DNA of 64,000 nucleotides from contig NZ_FOLQ01000018.1 in NCBI RefSeq assembly GCF_900112365.1, positions 1-64,000 on the forward strand, read 5' to 3'. The first letter of the stretch is position 1. The number at the start of each line of letters is the position of its first letter. Shown here piece by piece: positions 25,073 through 35,400 of the stretch. The position numbers and the translations under genes were made by a program. This DNA is from Spirosoma endophyticum. GTDB taxonomy: Bacteria; Bacteroidota; Bacteroidia; Cytophagales; Spirosomataceae. Below the pieces are notes generated by a model. It was not told where the DNA came from, ran no database searches, and saw only the letters and a list, made by a program, of their open reading frames with translations.

Positions 25073-26347
25073 TTATTTTTTTATCACATTCTCGAATAAA
25101 AAAACGCCGTTTTTATTCGCAATGACAATGTCTGGCTTTCGGTCGCCATTCATGTCCTGTGCCACAATGTTAAGACCGGCCCCGGAATCATTGTCAATGA
25201 TGTGCTCTCTGTAGTATGGTTCCTTGCCGGGCGTAAACTCAAACCACATCAGAATACCCGGATCACTGTCGCCCGGATCACGACCGTGGTGGGCCAGGAA
25301 TCGCTTTCCGGTAATATAGTCCTTACGACCATCCCCGTTCAGATCGGCCATGATCGAGGAATGTGTCTGGGCAGTCGTGGTGCTCATCAAATGGGTTTTG
25401 AAGTCGAGTTTACCTTCGTCACTGACCTGTTCATGCCACCAGACGCCGAGGGCATGAGCCGACGCACATACTACGTCATTTTTCCCGTCCCCATTCACAT
25501 CCAGAATCTGCATGTGCGAGCAGGGTTCGCCCAGGTCGGCGGGATGAAATACCCAGTTACCCGACTTATTATCGGCGGTTCCTTCAAACCATCCTTCCCG
25601 AACCACTACGTCGTTAAAGCCGTCTTTATTCACATCTCCATAGCCGATGCCGTGGGAAAACACCTCGGTTCCGGGAACATTTTCTTTACTAATAGCATAT
25701 CGCGTCCATTCCGTATCGCCGGGTTTTGACGGTGGCTTTAACCACACAATTTGCTTTTTGGCTTTATCCCCACACAGGATATCGAGTCGGCCATCACCAT
25801 CTATATCGATAAAACCCGGCGACTCGTTGGCAATGCCGACCGAATCGGCAATGATGTGTTTTTGCCATACCGCACCGACGGACCGACCGGGTTTATTCCT
25901 GGGATTCTCAAACCAGAAACCGGGTTTACCGGGAAAGTCAACAATCACTACGTCATCCCAGCCATCCTGATTGACATCCATTCCCAGATTCAGAAACGAA
26001 TCGCTGTATTCTTTTCGCGGGTCATACACGCGGGACGGGGCCATTTCGTGACGGGTCCAGTTGGGCGCTTCGAACCAGTAATAACCGGCCACAATGTCCA
26101 TCTTTCCATCCTTGTTCAGGTCGGCTACGGCTACCCCTTCCGAAATGAAATCTCGGGTGATCGTTGTTTTTTTAAACTCGTTAGTCAGCACAACGGGCTT
26201 TGGCTGATTGGGCGTGTTGGTTACCGTATTTGCAGCCTGCTGTTGACGTACTTTGAATAAGGGCTTATCCTGACCATAGGCGTTGGTCAGCCAGCTAAGG
26301 AGTAGGATACAAAACAATACGTACCGGGTGGCTATTGTGGTGTTCAT
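25073..26347 (-). CDS. Exported FG-GAP/VCBS repeat protein
   Basis: A 424-residue secreted protein with a signal peptide (about 1-25, ending NAYGQ). The body has seven copies of a calcium-binding type repeat with D-x-N-x-D-G-x-x-D-(I/V): VADLNKDGKMDIVAGYYW, VNQDGWDDVVIVDF, IDGDGRLDILCG, VNKDGFNDVVVREG, VNGDGKNDVVCASA, LNGDGRKDYITG and MNGDRKPDIVIANK. These build an integrin-like beta propeller, used for surface binding. No catalytic motif is visible. It is the last gene of a minus-strand group after the cupredoxin-propeller protein and the DUF1080 hydrolase, a combination often found around sugar oxidation and 3-keto-glycoside breakdown. Confidence 0.85.
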   Translation of the reverse strand: MNTTIATRYVLFCILLLSWLTNAYGQDKPLFKVRQQQAANTVTNTPNQPKPVVLTNEFKKTTITRDFISEGVAVADLNKDGKMDIVAGYYWFEAPNWTRHEMAPSRVYDPRKEYSDSFLNLGMDVNQDGWDDVVIVDFPGKPGFWFENPRNKPGRSVGAVWQKHIIADSVGIANESPGFIDIDGDGRLDILCGDKAKKQIVWLKPPSKPGDTEWTRYAISKENVPGTEVFSHGIGYGDVNKDGFNDVVVREGWFEGTADNKSGNWVFHPADLGEPCSHMQILDVNGDGKNDVVCASAHALGVWWHEQVSDEGKLDFKTHLMSTTTAQTHSSIMADLNGDGRKDYITGKRFLAHHGRDPGDSDPGILMWFEFTPGKEPYYREHIIDNDSGAGLNIVAQDMNGDRKPDIVIANKNGVFLFENVIKK

Positions 26348-26522
26348 AGTAGGCGAAGTTTAATAGAACACTGATTATGATGACCGTTAAGATATTTGAA
26401 GATTTTAGCAATGATCATAACATCGGGTTTTTAGAACAAAAATCAATGCCTTTACCAACTATCATAACTGACCTTAAGAATCATAACGATCAGCGTTCTA
26501 TCATTTTATAATTTCCCAATTT

Positions 26523-29396
26523 TTACTCTTCCAGCACTTTGGCTATCAGCGCCTGAATTTCGTGATTTTCGTGCGAATGGTCCCGTTTGCCAACCCGGTC
26601 GTTAAATTCTTTCAGCAGCTTTTTAGAATCCTCCGTACCGATGGCCCCGATGCGCTGAATGGTATAGGGCAAATGCCTGGGCATTTTAGATTTTTGGGCC
26701 AGTTCCAACGCCCGCTTCATATCAATGGCGGCCAACGGTTCGGCGGCATACCAAAGCATCAATGGCAGGTTATGATCGTCTTTATTGTCGGATTTCTGAA
26801 CGAGCGCATCCACTACGTCCCAACGCTGCGCAGGGTCCAGCCGGAGCATGGCCGATGTCAGGTATAACCGTACCAGCGCCGAATTATCCGTTTGGGCCAG
26901 CGCCGTAAAGCGTTTCAGCGTTTCCGGAGAAACGCTTTTGTTTTCGGCCAGTAATTGAATGGCCCAGCTTCTGACGTATTCATTCTCGTTGGCCAGCAAA
27001 TCCGTTAACTCTTTTTCGGTAAGCCCTTTGGTTACATGCAGCGCCCACAACGCCCGAAGCTTCCGGGTAGCATCCGGATTTTTAGCCAGAATGTCTTTCA
27101 GGGCTTTGTGTACTTTCTTGTTGGGGCCACGTTCCTGCAAGATCGTCCGGGCTTGTCGTACGTACCATTCGTTGGCATGTAGCTGGTAATTAACCAGTTC
27201 CATGTCCGACGCCTTTGCTAGATCGACCTGTATCCACTTGTCATTGGCATGGGTAATTTTAAAGATGCGACCCATCGTTTTGTTGTGAACATCCGGATTG
27301 GGGCTATGGCATTGGTTCTTGTCGTACCAGTCGATGGCCCACACCGAACCGCTAGGATCATATTTCATATTCAGCCACTGCGACCAGGAATCGTTCATCG
27401 ACAGGAAATCCGGTTTGTGAGTCACCAGATAACCCGACCCGTCGCGAACCGGATGGTCCTGGTTCAGTTTGGCGCCGTTGATGTTGTTCATAAAGATATC
27501 GTTTCGGTATTCTTTCGGCCAGCTATTGCCCCCCAGGTAAATCATCGCGCCGGAATGGGCGTGCCCCCCTCCTGCCGAAGCCGACCGGAAGTTGCCCGCG
27601 TGCGGACCGCGTTCACCCACCCAGTGTACGTGGTCGGCGTGGGTTTTAATGTCGTCGTAGGTGTACGGATTAAAGTGCTTGCCCGCCTGCCGGAAGTAGC
27701 GCCCGCCCTGAATCATGTTGTACATGTGCGGAATCACGCAGGCCGTAACGAACGCGTGCCCATAATCGTTGAAATCAAGTCCCCAGGGATTGCTGGTACC
27801 TTCGGCGAATAATTCGAACTGATGGGTTGTGGGATGATACCGCCAGACACCGGCATTCAGTTTAGTACGTTCCGAATCCGGGGCACCCGGTTTGCCAACG
27901 TTGGAATGGGTAAATACGCCGTGTGTCCCGTACAGCCATCCATCCGGACCCCAGCGCAGGCTGTTCAATACTTCGTGGGTATCATCAGTGCCCCAGCCAT
28001 CGAGCAGTTTCTGGGGCGGCCCAGCGGGCAGATCGGTTTTAGCATCGATGGGAATAAACAGCAGATACGGTGCCGCCCCGAGCCACACGCCCCCCATGCC
28101 GACCTCAATACCGCTGACCAGATTCAGTCCTTCGGCAAAGACTTTTTTCTTGTCCAGCGTTCCATCGCCATTGGTGTCTTCAAAGATCAGAATGCGGTCT
28201 CGACCCTGCCCTTCCGGTGCCGGAACAGGGTAGGTATGGCTCTCGACCACCCACAGTCGGCCACGGGGATCGAGGGTAAAACAAATGGGTTTAATAATGT
28301 CCGGTTCAGCAGCTGCCAGCGTAATCCTGAATCCATTGGGCAGGCTCATTACGTTGGCCGCTTCGGTGCCGGACAGTCCGGCATGGAGCACGGGGTCCAG
28401 CGGTGGCAGGATAATAATATCTTTCTGATTTAATTCGTTGGGGAAGGTCGGACGCGTGGGATAAAATAGAAATTCATCAAAATTGATGTGTGCCCATTTG
28501 TCATTCGCGATGTAGGGAATCTGCGAAATTCCGGTTTCGTTGTCGATGATCCGGATGAAAATATCCTGATTCAGATAGGCTTGCAAATCAACCACGACCG
28601 GCTGCAACGTAGCGCGGCCCTGTCCGGTGCTATGAAAAATGACTTTATCGGTACTGGCCTGTACCAGTTCGACACGCGTATCCTGCAAGGCACCACCCGA
28701 CACCCGGAACGCGGCAAACGGTTGGGTTACGGTAAAAGGGCTGGAGGTTAACGTACCGGTCAGTTTGTAGTTGGTCGTGCCTCCGCTGCTCAGAAAATAC
28801 TTCCCGGCAAAGCCAATGTGCATCTCTTTCTCGTGAATCGGAGACGGATCATCCTGAGCAAAAATCGGGTTCACAAACGCATCGCCGGTGGCGGTCCAGT
28901 CTTTTAACGTACCGGACTCGAAATTCAGGTTTAGCGGCTGCCCGTTCTTTGTGGGTAGTTGTCCGGCAATTGTGGCATCAGAAATAGTACCCTCCACGAC
29001 CTCGAACTTCCCGACCATACCAGCCGCTCGGTGACCCGGAACCGTGCAGTAATACGTATCGCTTTTATCGGCGGTAAACGTAATGCTGGCCTTACTTCCC
29101 TTTTCCTGAAGGGTTTTGCTTTTGATACCCAATTTTTCAAGGGCGATATCATGCGTCATGAGTTCGGTGTCGGTAATGGTGATACGAACCCGATCACCTT
29201 TATTCGCCTTTAAGGTTGGGTTGCGAGCCCCATCCTTCGAAAAGTAGCCCAGCATGGACGCTTCCAGCGCATACTCCCGGTCGACTTTCGTGGTGTCCTG
29301 AACCGGTTTGGTTTTGGAAGATTGGGCTGTACTATACGTACCCGTTATTGAAAGAACGACGGAAATCAATAGTATGAGCAAACGAAATTTGTTCAT
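26523..29396 (-). CDS. Cupredoxin-dehydrogenase-like propeller-HEAT fusion protein
   Basis: A 957-residue exported protein. The signal peptide (about 1-24) is followed by a blue-copper domain (about 40-137) with ligands His82, Cys117, His122 and Met127 (THDI ... YYCTVPGHRAAGM). Residues about 150-320 form a jelly-roll-like domain (LNFESGTLKDWTATGDAF). A beta propeller (about 345-740) starts with GFRITLAAAEPDIIKPICFT and contains DPRGRLWVVESHTY and HAGNFRSASAGGGHAHSGAM; it is the type annotated as membrane-bound dehydrogenase in Planctomycetes and Bacteroidota. The C-terminus (about 770-940) has HEAT-like helices. Such proteins usually carry a CxxCH haem site, and I find none here, so the copper domain may be the electron relay. 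Its substrate is probably a sugar, by inference from its neighbours. Confidence 0.82.
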   Translation of the reverse strand: MNKFRLLILLISVVLSITGTYSTAQSSKTKPVQDTTKVDREYALEASMLGYFSKDGARNPTLKANKGDRVRITITDTELMTHDIALEKLGIKSKTLQEKGSKASITFTADKSDTYYCTVPGHRAAGMVGKFEVVEGTISDATIAGQLPTKNGQPLNLNFESGTLKDWTATGDAFVNPIFAQDDPSPIHEKEMHIGFAGKYFLSSGGTTNYKLTGTLTSSPFTVTQPFAAFRVSGGALQDTRVELVQASTDKVIFHSTGQGRATLQPVVVDLQAYLNQDIFIRIIDNETGISQIPYIANDKWAHINFDEFLFYPTRPTFPNELNQKDIIILPPLDPVLHAGLSGTEAANVMSLPNGFRITLAAAEPDIIKPICFTLDPRGRLWVVESHTYPVPAPEGQGRDRILIFEDTNGDGTLDKKKVFAEGLNLVSGIEVGMGGVWLGAAPYLLFIPIDAKTDLPAGPPQKLLDGWGTDDTHEVLNSLRWGPDGWLYGTHGVFTHSNVGKPGAPDSERTKLNAGVWRYHPTTHQFELFAEGTSNPWGLDFNDYGHAFVTACVIPHMYNMIQGGRYFRQAGKHFNPYTYDDIKTHADHVHWVGERGPHAGNFRSASAGGGHAHSGAMIYLGGNSWPKEYRNDIFMNNINGAKLNQDHPVRDGSGYLVTHKPDFLSMNDSWSQWLNMKYDPSGSVWAIDWYDKNQCHSPNPDVHNKTMGRIFKITHANDKWIQVDLAKASDMELVNYQLHANEWYVRQARTILQERGPNKKVHKALKDILAKNPDATRKLRALWALHVTKGLTEKELTDLLANENEYVRSWAIQLLAENKSVSPETLKRFTALAQTDNSALVRLYLTSAMLRLDPAQRWDVVDALVQKSDNKDDHNLPLMLWYAAEPLAAIDMKRALELAQKSKMPRHLPYTIQRIGAIGTEDSKKLLKEFNDRVGKRDHSHENHEIQALIAKVLEE

Positions 29397-29523
29397 AGGA
29401 ATAAGGCGTAAGTCGTTGAAGGTAAGTCAGTAATAAGGTTACTCTGGTGACAAAAACAACGCGAATGGGCTTTACTACTTAATTAGTACGTTATAAATTG
29501 ATCCCAAGGCGACAAGCCTGCCA

Positions 29524-30216
29524 TTACAGTTCGGATATAGTCAGATCACGAAATTCAACCTGGGCAACCCCTCCGGCGTGAATCTGAACGGCAATGACGC
29601 CTTTTGCCGGTATTTTGCTGTCCTGTTCTGTATAGTCACAAGTTTTCACGCCATTGATGTATAGCTCGTGGTGGTTGCCTTTGCAGCGGATGATGTAGCT
29701 ATTCCAGCCGTCTTCTTTCAAGATACGTTTGAGGATTCTCAAATCACCGCTGACCAGTTTTTCGCGTCTATGTTCATCATACAGATCTCCCCAGTACCCA
29801 TTGCCAATGTCCGCCTGATAACCCACCATTTTACCGCCCTCAATGAGCGAACGATATTGAATTCCGCTGTTGATCATACCCGTCGAAGGATCGCCCGACA
29901 ACCGAAACAGGCAGCGGAACTCAAAATCACCATACTCTTTCAAGGTGTACAGATACGTATTGGCCGGTATCTTTTTAACGCCATCCCCGCTTTGTATAAC
30001 GCTGTCTTTCACAGACCACAGGTTGGCATCAGCCGGATCGACCGTTTTCCAGCCAGTCAGGGTTTTGCCATCAAATAATGACTCGGCCTTCCCCGACAAC
30101 TGGGCAAAAGCCAGTACTCCACAGAAAACCTGACTGACTAAAATGAAGGCTATAACGAGCCACCGTTTTGCTACGTTAGCCCTGGGAAGTACACGAATCC
30201 AGTTTGATTTCATCAA
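29524..30216 (-). CDS. DUF1080 protein (3-keto-disaccharide hydrolase type)
   Basis: A 230-residue exported protein. The signal peptide or N-terminal membrane segment is at about 20-38. The DUF1080 fold begins SLFDGKTLTGWKTVDPADAN and includes EYGDFEFRCLFRLS, NSGIQYRS, YQADIGNGYWGDLYDEHRRE and a final AQVEFRDLTISEL. The family is a concanavalin-like jelly roll, and some members hydrolyse 3-keto-glucosides made by oxidoreductases. The start could also be the second Met at 30213. It is the first gene of the minus-strand group with the propeller and FG-GAP proteins, 127 bases upstream of the former. Confidence 0.87.
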   Translation of the reverse strand: MMKSNWIRVLPRANVAKRWLVIAFILVSQVFCGVLAFAQLSGKAESLFDGKTLTGWKTVDPADANLWSVKDSVIQSGDGVKKIPANTYLYTLKEYGDFEFRCLFRLSGDPSTGMINSGIQYRSLIEGGKMVGYQADIGNGYWGDLYDEHRREKLVSGDLRILKRILKEDGWNSYIIRCKGNHHELYINGVKTCDYTEQDSKIPAKGVIAVQIHAGGVAQVEFRDLTISEL

Positions 30217-30630
30217 TTAAAGGGTCTCGGAAGCGTTCTGTTTGCATGCCCTAAGCTACTGGCAAGCCTGACAGGCTGGACATACTTGTTCTTGCTAAAA
30301 TACTAAAAGCAGTTACTATATCCATATTTACCCTGCCCACTACGTAGCTGGTTTTGAGTCTGTCTGGTTTTTTGCCGGGACTCGGGAATACCTGAAGTAA
30401 CTTAGACCACTGACGCCACCGACTTGCTGGCTGGCGTACCTTATCCGGATACTGAGCTATTACGTCCTATAGGTATATTTCTGTTGCTCAGAGAGCCATA
30501 ACTGTACTTTCAAAATGAATTTGAAGGCTCGACACCCCATTAAATTCTATTTTTTGAAAAAATAATTAAAAAAGACTAAGTGTTTTTATGGACTTCATCG
30601 TCTTTGTATCAGAAGCGGTTCTTTTAGTCA
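30217..30630. other. Divergent intergenic region between DUF1080 and sigma-factor genes
   Basis: This 414-base gap must hold promoters for both divergent genes. It becomes AT-rich at 30535-30590, just upstream of the sigma gene. I find only a minor hairpin (AGCCTGACAGGCT, near 30265) and no perfect TAnnTTTG box or extra ORF. Confidence 0.35.
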
Positions 30631-31353
30631 ATGGAAAACGGACACTACCAGAACTACCCACTTCACTTACAAGCAGCGATGGGACAAGTCCTACCACTAA
30701 CACAGCGCCAGGGAATTGGTCAGTTACCTAGTTTGACCCCCGAAGAAGTGCCCCATGACTCCGCTGATAAGGCAAGTTGGGACACGGAATTGTTTCTGCG
30801 GAATACCTTTCAACAGGATGTCGAAAGTGGGATTAGCTTGCTGTTTCGGCAATACTACGCTATGTTGTGTAGTCACGCGGTTCGCTACGTATCGTCGAAA
30901 GCCATTGCTGAAGACATCGTTTCGGATATTTTTTATGAGTTTCAGGCCGAATCCCGATACCAAACCATAACCTCATCCTACAGAGCCTATCTGTTCACGG
31001 CTGTGCGCAATCGGGCATTCGATCATGTACGGGCCGAAATGCGGCACACGACATCGCTGGACAATGCCGAATTAATTCCAGCCCACATCACGCAAAGTCC
31101 CGACTCAATCACGCAGTATGAGGAGTTGTATCATGATGTGGAAAACGCCATTAACGCCATGCCCCTGAAGCGTCGTCAGATTTATGTGATGCACCGGTTT
31201 GAGGGGAAGAAATACCAGGAAATAGCTACCGAACTGAACCTGTCGCTACGTACCATTGAAGCCCATCTTTTCCAGGCTATGCGCCAGATTCGGAACACGC
31301 TGAAGGACAAGTGGCTGTTGATTGCCTGCCTGGCAGGGGCGCTCTGGCATTGA
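30631..31353 (+). CDS. ECF RNA polymerase sigma factor of the PUL type
   Basis: A 240-residue sigma-70 family factor. Region 2 covers about 62-130 (LLFRQYYAMLCSHAVRYVSS, IAEDIVSDIFYEF, AYLFTAVRNRAFDHVR) and region 4 about 168-225 (AINAMPLKRRQIYVMHRFEG, YQEIATELNLSLRTIEAHLF). The N-terminal 50 residues exceed the usual ECF length (about 190), so the true start may be an internal Met. FecR and STN-SusC genes follow at once, so it should be released by the FecR anti-sigma when substrate binds the receptor and then activate the locus 31-44 kb. Confidence 0.9.
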   Translation: MENGHYQNYPLHLQAAMGQVLPLTQRQGIGQLPSLTPEEVPHDSADKASWDTELFLRNTFQQDVESGISLLFRQYYAMLCSHAVRYVSSKAIAEDIVSDIFYEFQAESRYQTITSSYRAYLFTAVRNRAFDHVRAEMRHTTSLDNAELIPAHITQSPDSITQYEELYHDVENAINAMPLKRRQIYVMHRFEGKKYQEIATELNLSLRTIEAHLFQAMRQIRNTLKDKWLLIACLAGALWH

Positions 31354-31426
31354 TTACGTATTATTTTGTATGATGACTACGTGTTTTTCATCTTGAAACC
31401 GTCATGATACGGCTAACATTCCACCA

Positions 31427-32440
31427 ATGAAAACTCAGGTATCGAAAGAAACGCTTTTCAACTACTTTGCTGGCCGGGCAACCGCCCTACAAAAGCAGGC
31501 CATTGACGAGTGGGCGAAAGATCCTATTAACCGGGAAGTGTTTTTCGAGTGCCTGGTCGCATGGGAAAGTCAAAATTCGCAGTTTATGGCCGACGACCGG
31601 AAAGCCCTGGAACGACATCGGCAACGCATGCTCGACCAGCAGCCTGAAACCGCTACGTCTCAACTATCTGCGCCAGGAGAACCCATAACACATTGGCTAA
31701 ATCCCGGTCGGCTGCGCTGGATGATAGCCGCTTCCATAAGCCTGATCGTCCTATTAGGCGGACTCTTTTTCAAAGATGATCTGCTGTATACTACATATAG
31801 CACGGCCTATGGCGAAACCCGTACGGTCAAACTCGCTGATGGAAGTCAGGTGACGCTCAACGCCAACTCATCGTTACGGGTACCTCGATTTGGATTCGGC
31901 CAGAAAACGCGTGAAGTCGTATTGTTAGGCGAAGCTGATTTCTCCATCAAACACCTGCCCAACCATCAACGGTTTGTCGTTCAGACACATAATAATTTTG
32001 AGGTGGTTGTGCTGGGCACCGAATTTCTGGTCAACACCCGTGAGAAAGCGAAGAAAGTGGTGCTGAATAAAGGCAAAGTACAACTCCTGTATCAGGAGGG
32101 GGAAACCAGTAAGCAATTAATGATGAAGCCTGGCAATCTGGTCACGTTCGATCAGACGGGTCGGGTCAGCTTGAAGCAAACACCTAACCCACAAGAATTT
32201 ACGTCCTGGAAAGAACATCGATTCGTATTTGATGGAACAACCCTGGCAGAGATTGGCACGCTGTTTAAGGAAAATTACGGGATAGACCTGAAAATACCCG
32301 ACAAAACGCTGGCGCAATGGACCATTTCGGGTGCCTTTAAGGCCTACAGCGCCGAAGAACTTATCGAAACAATAACCAGTGCTTCCAATCTGACCTACCG
32401 ACAGCAAGGTGATACGATTGTTGTAACCCAAAATCAGTAA
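31427..32440 (+). CDS. FecR-family anti-sigma factor
   Basis: A 337-residue inner-membrane protein. A cytoplasmic N-terminal domain (about 1-90, KETLFNYFAGRATALQKQAI) would hold the sigma factor. One membrane span (about 94-114, WMIAASISLIVLLGGLFF) follows, then the periplasmic FecR domain (TAYGETRTVKLADGSQVTLN, LLGEADFSIKHL, VLGTEFLVNTREKAKKV). The C-terminal domain (about 258-337, FDGTTLAEIGTLFKENYGID) resembles an STN partner domain. It lies 73 bases after the sigma gene and 21 bases before the SusC-like receptor, forming a sigma/anti-sigma/receptor switch. Confidence 0.93.
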   Translation: MKTQVSKETLFNYFAGRATALQKQAIDEWAKDPINREVFFECLVAWESQNSQFMADDRKALERHRQRMLDQQPETATSQLSAPGEPITHWLNPGRLRWMIAASISLIVLLGGLFFKDDLLYTTYSTAYGETRTVKLADGSQVTLNANSSLRVPRFGFGQKTREVVLLGEADFSIKHLPNHQRFVVQTHNNFEVVVLGTEFLVNTREKAKKVVLNKGKVQLLYQEGETSKQLMMKPGNLVTFDQTGRVSLKQTPNPQEFTSWKEHRFVFDGTTLAEIGTLFKENYGIDLKIPDKTLAQWTISGAFKAYSAEELIETITSASNLTYRQQGDTIVVTQNQ

Positions 32441-32461
32441 CTAAACACCCCTTACCTACTC

Positions 32462-35400
32462 ATGAAAAAACTAATACGTATGCTGCTCCTGCTGGGAGTG
32501 GTACTGGGAGGAGTACGGCCCGGCTTTTCCCAACTGCTGGCCAGCGCCCACCAGATTCAGCAAAAAGAAGGGCCGGTCAAAACGTCACCCCAAAAGCTAA
32601 AAGACGTCCTTAAAAAGTTGCAGGACCATTATGCCATCGATATTCTGTTTTTCGATCGTAATGTAGACGGTCTCGTCGTGGCGGGTGATGTGATCAATTA
32701 TAAGGTGAACATCGAGCAGAATCTTACGGCCGTTTTGAAACCGCTGGGACTGCGCTACAGAAAGGTAAAAAACGGTGGCTACGTCGTGGTGTCCAAAGAG
32801 TCTGCCGAAAGAACGGAAGCCAGCAACAATCTGTCGCCAGTTGGCTCACTAACGTCGCCCGATCGGTTCGATAACGAAGTTGACAGCCGACCGGCATCCA
32901 TGAACCTTCCGGCCAAATTACCCACCGAAAAATTAGCTCCGGTCGACATTCCGGTTCAGGGCACCGTCACTGACGATAAAGGCGAAGGGTTGCCGGGTGT
33001 GAGTATTGTCATCAAAGGGTCGCAGAAAGGAACGACGTCCGATGCCGAGGGAAAGTATAAAATCGACGTACCAAACGTATCAGCGATCCTGATCTTTAGT
33101 TACGTCGGCTATTTGCCTCAGGAAGCAACGGTTGGCACCCGTACGACGGTCGATGTTACGTTAAAAGCCGACGACAAAACGCTCGATGAAATTGTGGTTG
33201 TGGGCTACGGAACCGTCAAGAAAAAGGATTTAACGGGCTCGGTGGGCGTCATCAGCAGCAAAGAAGTGAAAGACCTTGGCGTCACACGTATCGAACAGGG
33301 ATTGGCCGGGCGGGTCGCCGGGGTTCAGGTGAAAGCCGTGTCGGGCGAACCCGGTGCGGCTCCCCAAATCAGGGTGCGCGGCATTGGCAGCATCTCGGCG
33401 GGAGCCGGTCCGTTATACGTTGTGGATGGCTTTCCAACCGATAACATTCAGACCCTGAATCCCAACGACATCGAAACCCTCGACATTCTGAAAGATGCGT
33501 CGGCAACGGCGATCTACGGCTCGCGGGGTTCGAATGGCGTGGTCATCATCAATACCAAACGGGGGAAATCGGGGAAAGCCAATATCACGCTCGATACGTA
33601 TTACGGCTGGCAGAGCGTATCGAAAGTGCCGATCATGAAGAACTCCATCGAGCAGGCGAATTTCTTCTACGACGGCATGCGCAATCGGAATCTGGATGCA
33701 GGTAACAACGTTTCGGGCAATCCAACCACCTGGACATTTCCAGTCCCGGCCATCATCATGGACGTTCGCGAAGGACGAAATACGACCGACGAAAACTCAC
33801 TCGATAAAGTCCTGATTACAGCCCCACAACGCCAGATTCAACTGGCTGCCACGGGTGGTACCGAAAATGTACGATACGCCGTCAGTGGGGAGTATTTCAA
33901 TCAGGATGGCATCATCGTCAACAGCGGCTTCAAGCGGTATTCACTCCGTACTAACATCGACGCGCAACTCTCGAAACGGCTGTCGGTAAAATTGAGTCTG
34001 AATCCGTCGTATACAGATCAGCGTTCATTGCCATCGACCGGTGTGAGTGGCGGCACCGCGGCTACGTTGGGCATTGTAGCGTCGGCTTTGCAGGTTCATA
34101 ATTTCCGGCCGTTGCTGGATGCCAACGGCAACTACTTTAATTATGCCGGCCTTGCCGACATGGCTGATATCTACAATCCGCTGGCCGTTGCCAGGGAAAC
34201 CATTACGTCGCAAAAAGGCTTTCGATTTCTGGGCAACATCAACGCTGAATATCAGATTTTACCGGATTTAAAATTCAACGTTCAATTGGGCGGAAGCCTG
34301 CTGAACGGGAAGGGCATGTACTTCGTGCCGCAACGCGTTTATTTTGCCAATGCCCTGGCGTTAGGTACCGACAATGCCTCCATGATTACGAACTGGCTTA
34401 CCGAATACACCTTAAACTACACGAAAACTATTGGCAAACACTCGCTCTCAGCCTTAGCGGGCTATACGGTTCAGAAAGAGCACGGCGAATCTAACTTATT
34501 AAGCAGCAACAAATTTCCCAATAACCTGGTACCTACCTTAAGTGCGGTCGGTGGCTTGATCACGAACGGCACATCAAGTGTTTATGAGTGGTCACTGCTG
34601 TCGTATCTGGCCCGTGTCAACTATAATTACAACAGCAAATATTACCTGACTACATCCATTCGGACGGATGGTTCATCCCGTTTCGGCACCGAAAATAAAT
34701 ACGGCATATTTCCTTCAGTAGCGCTGGCCTGGCGGATTTCGGACGAGAATTTCCTGAAAAATACGCGGGCGATTAGCGAGCTAAAACTACGTACCAGCTA
34801 TGGCGAAACCGGCAACAATAACATTGGCAACTACGACCAGTATGGAACGATTGCCTATGAAAATTATGGTATGGGCGGCACCGTGGCGAGTGCCATTGCG
34901 CCGGGCCGGATTGGCAATCCGTCACTAACCTGGGAAAAACAAACGTCCGTCAATGTTGGCGTTGATGCCAGTTTTTTCAACAGTCGGGTTAACGTGTCTG
35001 TCGATCATTTTCAATCCAGAAATACGGATTTACTCCTGAACGTAAACATTCCCAATAATACCGGATTCAGCACGGCTTTGCAGAACATTGGCGAGGTGAA
35101 AAACACGGGCTGGGAGTTCGTTTTGAGCACGGTAAACGTTGACAAGAAAATCAGATGGTCAACCGATTTCAACCTGTCTTCGTATCGCAACAAAGTAGTC
35201 AAATTAGGGCCGCAGGGCGATCCTATTTACTCGGGCAACAACGTAACGATGATCGGTCAGCCGATTGGCATGTTCTACGGGTTTCTGGTCAATGGCATCT
35301 TCAAAAACCAGGCCGATCTGGATAAAGGGCCGCTCTACAATCCAACCGGAAGCGACCGCTCGCGCGTTGGCGATGTGCGCTTTGTGGATATCAACGGTGA

